From Planctomycetia bacterium (GTDB taxonomy: Bacteria > Planctomycetota > Phycisphaerae > Phycisphaerales > SM1A02), in the NCBI GenBank assembly GCA_005804005.1, contig SYPI01000060.1, positions 1 through 6,202 on the forward strand: 6,202 bases of DNA. The letters are read 5' to 3'. Of this stretch, positions 1-5,061 are shown one piece after another (the stretch's first letter is position 1; the number at the start of each line of letters is the position of its first letter). Both the position numbers and the translations under genes were made by a program. The notes beneath the pieces are model-generated. The model searched no databases and was not told the origin of the DNA. It saw only the letters and a program-made list of their open reading frames with translations.

Positions 1-1
1 C

Positions 2-2785
2 GGGGCGATCAAGTCGGGCGGGACCACCCGCCGGGCCGCCAAGATGGTCTGCCTAGATGTGAACCACCCGGATATCGAAGCCTTCGTCACTTGGAAGGTG
101 CGCGAGGAACTCAAGGTGGCGGCGATGGTCGAGGGGCTGAAGCACCTGCCGCAGGAGCAGCGCGAACTGGCGGCTCAGCTGGGGCTGGAACTCGATTACG
201 ACTTCAACGGCGAGGCATACTTCACCGTCAGCGGCCAGAACTCGAACAACTCGGTGCGGGTAAACGATGAGTTCTTCGACGCCGTTGACTCCAACGCCGA
301 CTGGGAGCTGAAACGCCGCACCGACGGCGCGGTTGCCCGCACCGTGAAGGCCCGCGAGTTGTGGACCCTCATTTCGCAGTCGGCCTGGCGCTGCGCCGAT
401 CCCGGCGTGCAGTTCGACTCGACCATCAATGCCTGGCACACCTGCCCGGCCGGTGGGCGCATCAACGCCAGCAATCCGTGCAGCGAATACAGGTTCCTGG
501 ACAACACGGCCTGCAATCTGGCTTCCATCAACCTGCTGAAGTTCTACGACGCCGAGGCCCGGAGCTTCGACATCGCCGGCTACGAACACGCCATTGACCT
601 CTGGACGATTGTGCTGGAAATCAGCGTGGTCATGGCGGCGTTCCCGTCCAAGGAAATCGCCGAACTCTCCTGGCGCTACCGCACCTTGGGTCTGGGCTAC
701 GCCAATCTCGGGGCACTACTGATGCAGGCTGGCGTCCCATACGACAGCGAGGCCGGGCGGGCCATCTGCGGCGCGCTCACTTCCATCCTCACTGGTCGTT
801 CGTACGCCCAGAGTGCCCTGCTGGCCAAGGAGCTGGGCGCCTTCTCCGGCTACGCAGCCAATCGCGACTCGATGCTGCGGGTCATCCGCAACCACCGCCG
901 CGCGGCCCACGGACTTTCCCGGCAGTCCAACGACTGGGAAGAACTGCGCATCCGCCCGGTGCCACTGGATCACAGCGTGTTTACCGATGGCCGAGTTGGC
1001 CTGAGCGGCGCCGCCGATCTGCTGGGGGCGGCCTGTCGGGCCTGGGACAGCGCCCTCTCACTGGGTGAGCGATTCGGATATCGCAACGCCCAAGTCACGG
1101 TCATCGCCCCAACTGGCACAATCGGACTGCTGATGGACTGCGACACCACCGGCGTCGAGCCGGACTACGCCCTGACCAAGTTCAAGAAACTGGCCGGCGG
1201 CGGCAGTTTCAAGATCGCCAACCAATCCATTCGCCCCTCGCTGCGCGCTCTGGGGTACTCGGCCAACCAAGTGGACGAGATCCTGCGTTATGTCATGGGC
1301 AGCCTTAGTCTGGACACCGCCATGCCGCAGGAGGATGGCACGGGGACCTGCGGATTGTCGCTGCGCGACTACCTGCTGACCAAGCAGTACTCGTCGGAGG
1401 ATCTGGTGAGTGTCGAGAATCAGCTGCCCACGCTGTTCGAACTGCGCCGCGGGTTCATCGCCAGCGCCATCCCGGCGCGGGCCTTCGCCGCCATCGGGGT
1501 GGATCAGGCCACGGCCGAGCGCCTGCCAGCCTTCGACGGTCTTCGGGCGCTGGGACTGACGGCCGCGCAGTGCAATGGACTCAATCGGCGCATCTGCGGC
1601 ACCCAGACCATTGAGGGCGCTCCGCACATCCGCGAAGAGCATCTGGCGGTCTTTGACTGCGCCGCCCGTTGCGGCCCCAACGGCACGCGATTCATTGCCC
1701 CCGAGGGGCACATTCGCATGATGGCGGCGTGCCAGCCGTTCGTCTCCGGGGCAATCAGCAAGACCATCAATCTGCCCAACGATGCCACCGTCGAGCAGAT
1801 CGGCGATTCATATCGCCTGAGCTGGGAACTCGGCCTGAAGGCCAATGCCCTCTACCGCGACGGCTGCAAACTCAGTCAGCCGCTCTCCACCAAGACCGAT
1901 GTTGCTGCTGCTCCCGAAGCGGTGGCGGCGCCGATTGAGCCGGCTGTGCGCGTCGTGGAGCGGATCGTGGAAGTGGATCGAATCGTGGAACGAGTGGTTG
2001 AGCGCCCGATCCGCCGCCGCCTCCCCGACACCCGGCGCAGCCTCATCCACAAGTTCAATGTCGGTGGCCACGAGGGCTACCTCATCGTCGGCATGTACGA
2101 CGATGGCCGTCCCGGCGAGTTGTTCATCACCATGGCCAAGGAAGGTTCCACCATCGGCGGCCTGATGGACTCGCTGGGCACGGCCATCAGCGTCGCCCTG
2201 CAGTACGGCGTGCCGATCGAAAGCATGGTCCGCAAGTTCGAGTTCCAGCGATTCGAACCCATGGGCATGACCAGTAACGACGACATTCCCTTCGCCAAGA
2301 GTCTGGTGGACTACATCTTCCGCTGGATGGGGATGCAGTTCCTCGTCGGCTACCGCGAAACACACGCACCGCAACGGGGCCACGGCTCCGCTGCCCAACC
2401 AGCGAATGTCAAGGAGGACAACGCATGGAAGAATCACACCGCCCCGCCCTCGCTCTCGCCAGCCCCCGGCAGCGGGGTCGGCGTCCCGGAGAGGACCGCC
2501 GCGAGTTGGAGTGTCGCCGCCCCGACCAACCCCGTCCTGGAAGTTCCCGCCAGAGCTGCTGGGGAGACGGGCGTCATCTCGACCTCCTCCACTCGTGTCG
2601 AAGAGACGGTTACCGATCTCCACGGACACCTGCACACTGAGCGAGTGACACGCACGGTCAACGATCAGGCAATGTCGGTCCTGCAACTCGACGCGCCGCC
2701 GTGTGACAGTTGCGGCTCGATCACCCGGCGCAATGGCGCCTGTTATGTCTGTCCTACCTGCGGCCAGAGCGCTGGCTGCAGTTGA
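2..2785 (+). CDS. nrdJ: Adenosylcobalamin-dependent (class II) ribonucleotide reductase, 5'-truncated by window edge
   Basis: Reduces ribonucleotides to deoxyribonucleotides with a thiyl radical generated from adenosylcobalamin; it acts in the cytoplasm and needs no oxygen. The reading frame is open to the left edge. The 14 codons before the first ATG (44) already read as the conserved family segment IKSGGTTRRAAK, so 44 is not the start and the N-terminal part is missing. Numbering from that ATG: the finger loop NPCSE at 144-148 carries the thiyl-radical Cys146; Cys157 (in ACNLASINL), 11 residues later, is the expected redox partner, while its mate would lie upstream of the window. APTGTIG lies near 354-360 and the barrel ends around 620. 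A Val/Glu/Arg repeat (about 636-655) leads to a TSCPD-like domain (about 665-770). A Pro/Ala-rich linker (about 775-885) follows, then a Cys-rich tail with Cys887, 890, 900, 903, 906 and 912, probably the swinging redox arm or a zinc knuckle. The frame is intact and ends in TGA. Family assignment is secure. Confidence 0.97.
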   Translation, partial: GAIKSGGTTRRAAKMVCLDVNHPDIEAFVTWKVREELKVAAMVEGLKHLPQEQRELAAQLGLELDYDFNGEAYFTVSGQNSNNSVRVNDEFFDAVDSNADWELKRRTDGAVARTVKARELWTLISQSAWRCADPGVQFDSTINAWHTCPAGGRINASNPCSEYRFLDNTACNLASINLLKFYDAEARSFDIAGYEHAIDLWTIVLEISVVMAAFPSKEIAELSWRYRTLGLGYANLGALLMQAGVPYDSEAGRAICGALTSILTGRSYAQSALLAKELGAFSGYAANRDSMLRVIRNHRRAAHGLSRQSNDWEELRIRPVPLDHSVFTDGRVGLSGAADLLGAACRAWDSALSLGERFGYRNAQVTVIAPTGTIGLLMDCDTTGVEPDYALTKFKKLAGGGSFKIANQSIRPSLRALGYSANQVDEILRYVMGSLSLDTAMPQEDGTGTCGLSLRDYLLTKQYSSEDLVSVENQLPTLFELRRGFIASAIPARAFAAIGVDQATAERLPAFDGLRALGLTAAQCNGLNRRICGTQTIEGAPHIREEHLAVFDCAARCGPNGTRFIAPEGHIRMMAACQPFVSGAISKTINLPNDATVEQIGDSYRLSWELGLKANALYRDGCKLSQPLSTKTDVAAAPEAVAAPIEPAVRVVERIVEVDRIVERVVERPIRRRLPDTRRSLIHKFNVGGHEGYLIVGMYDDGRPGELFITMAKEGSTIGGLMDSLGTAISVALQYGVPIESMVRKFEFQRFEPMGMTSNDDIPFAKSLVDYIFRWMGMQFLVGYRETHAPQRGHGSAAQPANVKEDNAWKNHTAPPSLSPAPGSGVGVPERTAASWSVAAPTNPVLEVPARAAGETGVISTSSTRVEETVTDLHGHLHTERVTRTVNDQAMSVLQLDAPPCDSCGSITRRNGACYVCPTCGQSAGCS

Positions 2786-2795
2786 CTCGCCTCTA

Positions 2796-2831
2796 GCGCC
2801 CCCCGTCCCGGCCACGCCGGGCGCGGGGCGC
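2796..2831 (+). terminator. GC-rich hairpin just after nrdJ, possible terminator without T-tract
   Basis: Ten bases after the nrdJ stop. GCGCCCC (2796-2802) pairs with GGGGCGC (2825-2831), and inside it CCCGG (2807-2811) pairs with CCGGG (2817-2821) around a 5-nt loop; two more pairs (2804-2805 with 2822-2823) nearly join the stems. It is very stable, but AACAATCG follows rather than a run of T. It could end or protect the nrdJ mRNA 3' end, or be the first element of the structured region that follows. The pairing is seen directly; the role is inferred. Confidence 0.4.
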
Positions 2832-2891
2832 AACAATCGTGCGGTGCGCAGGAAGCGCACTGCTCCTCCCGCATCGGATGCGGTGAGCACC

Positions 2892-2924
2892 GGTTCGTGG
2901 CGCGCTCCGACGGCGCCATGAACC
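2892..2924 (+). other. 12-bp hairpin with one G-U pair
   Basis: GGTTCGTGGCGC (2892-2903) pairs with GCGCCATGAACC (2913-2924) around the 9-nt loop GCTCCGACG. The only non-Watson-Crick position is G2897 with T2919, a G-U pair if the plus strand is RNA and an A-C mismatch if the minus strand is. No T-tract follows, so it is not a standard terminator. Confidence 0.7.
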
Positions 2925-2932
2925 CCATTGAA

Positions 2933-3089
2933 CCGCGATGGAGGCGGCCCGGAGTGGGCCTCGGTCGGCGAGCGAACGGATCTTCCTTGCACTGATCGGG
3001 CCGGCATGGACCCGGCTTGGCTCGATCCCAGAGGGCGCGAATATCGCCGCCCTCAAGGTGGCCAGGTTCCTCGGACGCCTCCATCGCGG
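2933..3089 (+). repeat. Perfect 14-bp long-range inverted repeat enclosing three hairpins
   Basis: CCGCGATGGAGGCG (2933-2946) is the exact reverse complement of CGCCTCCATCGCGG (3076-3089), 129 nt apart. Inside are GGCCC/GGGCC (2946-2950 with 2956-2960, sharing one base with the outer helix); GATCG/CGATC (2994-2998 with 3023-3027) enclosing GCCGG/CCGGC (3000-3004 with 3012-3016); and GAGGGCG/CGCCCTC (3031-3037 with 3048-3054), extended inward by CGA/TCG. The layout is that of a multi-branched RNA with a closing helix. A DNA-level explanation, such as a paired protein-binding site or a remnant of a mobile element, is possible but there is no transposase here. Confidence 0.6.
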
Positions 3090-3101
3090 ACTTGCCACAA
3101 C

Positions 3102-3121
3102 CGGAGCCCGCACAGGCTCCG
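3102..3121 (+). other. Small perfect hairpin preceding the terminator
   Basis: CGGAGCC (3102-3108) pairs with GGCTCCG (3115-3121) around the loop CGCACA. GTTTCCTCCC follows, so it is a weak terminator at best. It stands 8 nt before the strong terminator stem and is probably part of the same structured transcript. Confidence 0.55.
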
Positions 3122-3129
3122 TTTCCTCC

Positions 3130-3169
3130 CCCGTCGCGCCGGCAATCCCGGCGCGGCGGGTTTTTCTTT
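3130..3169 (+). terminator. Strong intrinsic (rho-independent) terminator
   Basis: A 13-bp stem (3130-3142 with 3148-3160) has a 5-nt loop CAATC. All pairs are Watson-Crick except one G-T (T3134 with G3156), and TTTTTCTTT follows directly at 3161-3169. The minus strand has no matching T-tract, so it terminates plus-strand transcription. It ends only 43 nt before the ATG at 3213, so it either closes the upstream transcript or acts as an attenuator for the downstream pair of genes. Confidence 0.88.
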
Positions 3170-3197
3170 AGCCGATCAGGTGCCCACGCCAGTTCGG

Positions 3198-3212
3198 TAG
3201 ACTCAACCGCAC
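3198..3212 (+). promoter_or_regulatory. Possible -10 element for a leaderless or short-leader transcript
   Basis: TAGACT (3198-3203) fits the TANNNT pattern of a -10 hexamer and lies 9 nt before the ATG at 3213; there is no Shine-Dalgarno sequence in between or just upstream. A start at about 3210-3213 would give a leader of 0-3 nt. The TAG is also an in-frame stop, which fixes 3213 as the first possible start. No good -35 hexamer is visible at normal spacing, so support is weak. Confidence 0.3.
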
Positions 3213-3914
3213 ATGCGAGTTGAAACGAGAATCCAGCGGCGCTACCTGGCATGGAACATCGCCTACGGGCTCCTCTGCGCGATCCTGGGTGCCTGGGGAG
3301 CTTGGGATTATTGGGTGACCATACCCAAGCGCGAAGCGGCTGTGGCCGAGTACATCGCGGCGGTGGCCACCCGTGACGAACTGGTGACCATCAGGGCAAG
3401 TCGCCCGCTCAGCAGCGAAGAGATCGGCAAGTACGAGACGGCAGAAGCAACTCTAGCCCGCTACGCGATCTCGGTGCCGGTGGCCCCTCCGGCCTACGAC
3501 CGGCCGCTGCAGTTCTGGGTCTACTTCGTCGGCTGCGGAGTGCTGGGCACACCGTGGGTTCTCTTGCAGCTGGTCCGCGCTCGGAGCCAGCGCTTCTCTC
3601 TGGAGGACGATGGCACGGTGAACACACCTCAGGGCGCCTTCACCACCGACCAAGTCACTGGCATTGACATGTCGCGCTGGATGAGCAAGTCGGTAGCGGT
3701 GCTTGAGGCCACCGACGGCCGGCGAATTCGGCTTGACGACTACGTCCACAACGGAATGCACCTGATCGTGGGTGAACTTGCCCATCGATTCCATCCCGAG
3801 GTGTGGACACCCAATGCCCGGGAGGTGGCAAAGGTCGCCGAAGAAGAGCGCGCCGCCGCCTTGGCCGAGCAGGAAGCCGCCGCCAATGCCAACCACACCG
3901 ACCGCAGCGCCTAG
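3213..3914 (+). CDS. Uncharacterised membrane protein with two membrane segments and a PH-like cytoplasmic region
   Basis: 233 residues; I do not recognise the family. A basic N-terminus (RIQRR) precedes a first hydrophobic segment (about 12-34, rich in Trp and Gly). A polar helical stretch follows (about 38-90, probably outside the cytoplasm), then a second segment (about 99-121) ending in basic residues (VRARSQR), which suggests that both termini are cytoplasmic. Residues about 125-194 alternate short beta-like strands (RFSLEDDGTVNTP, VTGIDMSRW, VAVLEATDGRRIRLDDY) and end in a helix, resembling the bacterial PH-like domains of small membrane proteins. The tail (200-226) is a Glu/Ala-rich helix. 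ATG 3213 is the only reasonable start, since an in-frame TAG lies 15 nt upstream. The gene is 12 nt from the B12/GTPase fusion, so the two are probably co-transcribed, but nothing in the sequence ties the protein to cobalamin. That it is a real gene is likely; its function is unknown. Confidence 0.8.
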   Translation: MRVETRIQRRYLAWNIAYGLLCAILGAWGAWDYWVTIPKREAAVAEYIAAVATRDELVTIRASRPLSSEEIGKYETAEATLARYAISVPVAPPAYDRPLQFWVYFVGCGVLGTPWVLLQLVRARSQRFSLEDDGTVNTPQGAFTTDQVTGIDMSRWMSKSVAVLEATDGRRIRLDDYVHNGMHLIVGELAHRFHPEVWTPNAREVAKVAEEERAAALAEQEAAANANHTDRSA

Positions 3915-3926
3915 GATCGGTACCAC
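3912..3926 (+). promoter_or_regulatory. Start region of the fusion gene: stop codon, weak SD or -10-like element
   Basis: The TAG stop of the membrane-protein gene (3912-3914) is in frame with the next gene and lies 15 nt before its ATG. The TAGGAT here can be read two ways: as AGGA, a weak ribosome-binding site 10 nt from the ATG, or as a TANNNT -10 hexamer 9 nt from the ATG. The same geometry occurs at 3198-3212. Short spacing favours co-transcription, with the -10 reading as an optional second promoter. Confidence 0.3.
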
Positions 3927-5045
3927 ATGGCCCGGCCCCTGAGCGAGCCCACCAGCGCCCTACCCAAGCGGGATCTCTGCGCCAGTTTGGCGCACCGGCC
4001 CCGCGTGCTGCTGGGGAAGATGGGACTCGACGGCCATGATCGCGGCGTGAAGTTGATCGCCCGGGTGCTGCGCGACAGCGGAGTCCATGTGATCTACAGC
4101 GGACTGTGGCAGACGCCGCGGGCGCTGGCCATCTCGGCCCGCGATGAGGATGCCGATTGCCTGGCCTGCTCAATGATGAGCAACTCACATCTGGTACTGG
4201 TGCCGCGACTGCTGGAGGAATGCACGCGTTTGGGCCGCCCCGACATGCCGGTGCATGTCGGCGGAATCCTGCCGCAGGAGGATGTGGCCGCTCTGATCAA
4301 GGCTGGCGTGAAGCGGGTCTTTCACACCGGCACACCGATGGAGGAAATCGTTGAGGCGGTGCGGCAGACGGTCCAGCTACGGCAGGCGCTGGTCAGCACC
4401 AATCCCAGCGCCCAACTCGCCCGGCAGATCAGTCTGGCGCACGAAGGCCGCCTCAGCGCGCAGACGCCGCTGGCTCGGCCCCGCCGGGTGATTGGCATTA
4501 CCGGCGCACCCGGCGCGGGCAAGTCCACTCTGGTGGCCGCCATGGCCGCCGAGCATGTCCGCCGTGGCAAGCGCATCGCCGTGGTGGCCTTCGATCCCAT
4601 GAGTCCGATCACCGGCGGCGCGCTCCTAGGCGACCGCCTGCGAGTTGATTTCCACGCCGTAGACGAAGCGGTCTTCTACCGCAGTCTGGCCATCGTCGGC
4701 GAGGACTACGCCACACTGCCGACCATCATCGGACTGGTGGGCGCGGCTGGTTTCGACACCTTGCTGATCGAAACCGTTGGCGCCGGGCAGAACGATGTGG
4801 CCATCCGCGCCCATGTCGACCAGACCGCCGTGGTGGTCGTCCCGGGGATGGGCGACTCGGTGCAGATGGACAAGGCGGGCATTCTGGAGATCGCCGATGT
4901 GTTCGTGGCCAACAAGGCCGACCACGCAGGTGAAGCCAAACTGGTGCGCGAACTGGGCGACATCGCCGCTGGCCGGCGCATTCTGGAGACTATCGCCACG
5001 CAAGGCAAGGGTGTGGTCGAGTTGCTCGACACCTTGCTCGGCTGA
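3927..5045 (+). CDS. Fused mutase-type B12-binding domain and MeaB/ArgK-family GTPase
   Basis: 372 residues combining a cobalamin carrier domain with a G-protein chaperone of acyl-CoA mutases. Residues about 24-150 are a B12-binding domain like the small domain of methylmalonyl-CoA mutase: D35-G-H37-D-R-G40 is the DxHxxG motif, with His37 as expected lower cobalt ligand; S82 lies in CSMMSNSH; VHVGG (109-113) and HTGTP (133-137) match later conserved loops. After a linker (150-186) comes a GTPase: P-loop GAPGAGKS (193-200), FDPMSPITGGALLGD (222-236), ETVGAGQND (282-290) and NKAD (329-332), all typical of MeaB/ArgK. The G region is only about 185 residues and stops just after the G5 region, lacking the C-terminal helical arm of stand-alone MeaB. 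Domain order equals the first two domains of IcmF, but no mutase barrel follows; mraY begins 16 nt later. It probably serves a separately encoded mutase large subunit. ATG 3927 is fixed by the in-frame TAG at 3912. Confidence 0.92.
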   Translation: MARPLSEPTSALPKRDLCASLAHRPRVLLGKMGLDGHDRGVKLIARVLRDSGVHVIYSGLWQTPRALAISARDEDADCLACSMMSNSHLVLVPRLLEECTRLGRPDMPVHVGGILPQEDVAALIKAGVKRVFHTGTPMEEIVEAVRQTVQLRQALVSTNPSAQLARQISLAHEGRLSAQTPLARPRRVIGITGAPGAGKSTLVAAMAAEHVRRGKRIAVVAFDPMSPITGGALLGDRLRVDFHAVDEAVFYRSLAIVGEDYATLPTIIGLVGAAGFDTLLIETVGAGQNDVAIRAHVDQTAVVVVPGMGDSVQMDKAGILEIADVFVANKADHAGEAKLVRELGDIAAGRRILETIATQGKGVVELLDTLLG

Positions 5046-5061
5046 GCGGTGCGCCGCCGAC
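5046..5061. other. 16-bp gap between convergent genes
   Basis: Only 16 bases separate the stop of the B12/GTPase fusion (plus strand) from the stop of mraY (minus strand). The gap and its edges offer at most a 4-bp hairpin (GCGG/CCGC, 5046-5057) and no T-tract in either direction, so the two transcripts probably overlap at their 3' ends or end by a factor-dependent route. Confidence 0.6.

Larger units (their letters stand above)
2796..3169 (+). ncRNA. Candidate structured RNA or long leader in the nrdJ downstream intergenic region
   Basis: This 427-nt gap (2786-3212) has no convincing protein gene but is almost entirely made of pairable sequence. Hairpins in order: 2796-2831; 2844-2860 (GTGCGC/GCGCAC); 2861-2889 (TGCTC/GAGCA enclosing CCGCAT/ATGCGG); 2892-2924 (12 bp); a long-range 14-bp helix 2933-2946 with 3076-3089 enclosing three hairpins; 3102-3121; and a terminator stem 3130-3160 followed by T-rich sequence. 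Several helices contain G-T pairs that are valid only when the plus strand is transcribed (2897/2919, 2999/3017, 3134/3156), which argues for RNA in this direction. I looked for hallmarks of RNase P RNA, tmRNA, SRP RNA, T-box and cobalamin riboswitches on both strands and recognised none. It may be an unassigned small RNA, the 3' UTR of nrdJ, or a 5' leader of the next operon. No convincing promoter was found. Confidence 0.35.

Noticed and set aside
44..46. ATG at 44 as the start of nrdJ
   Set aside because: The frame continues to the left edge and the codons before it encode a conserved RNR segment (IKSGGTTRRAAK).
1058..1711. 217-codon minus-strand open frame antisense to nrdJ
   Set aside because: Shadow of the conserved RNR coding frame; no family resemblance.
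2782..2787. TTGACT as a -35 promoter element at the end of nrdJ
   Set aside because: No -10-like hexamer lies 15-19 nt downstream; the region there is part of a GC-rich hairpin.
1808..3007. 399-codon minus-strand open frame antisense to nrdJ and the intergenic region
   Set aside because: It lies opposite a clearly real gene, has no recognisable domain, is rich in Gly/Ala/Arg as expected from GC-rich antisense frames, and begins inside the structured intergenic region without a ribosome-binding site.
2928..3200. Plus-strand frames of 77 and 90 codons in the nrdJ downstream gap
   Set aside because: They run through the long inverted repeat and the terminator hairpin and its T-tract, are mutually overlapping, and look like translated structure rather than protein.
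2786..3212. RNase P RNA, tmRNA, SRP RNA, T-box or cobalamin riboswitch
   Set aside because: Some fragments look suggestive (for example GAGGAAACGGAGCC on the minus strand, or ATCAGGTGCC near 3175), but the core conserved motifs of each family are missing on both strands.
2743..3252. 169-codon minus-strand frame across the intergenic region
   Set aside because: Overlaps the end of nrdJ and the start of the membrane-protein gene and shows no domain; the strand evidence from the T-tract and G-U pairs favours plus-strand transcription.
5043..5061. Premature stop truncating an IcmF-like mutase
   Set aside because: After the TGA only 16 nt remain before the intact, convergent mraY end; no mutase barrel sequence is present in any frame.
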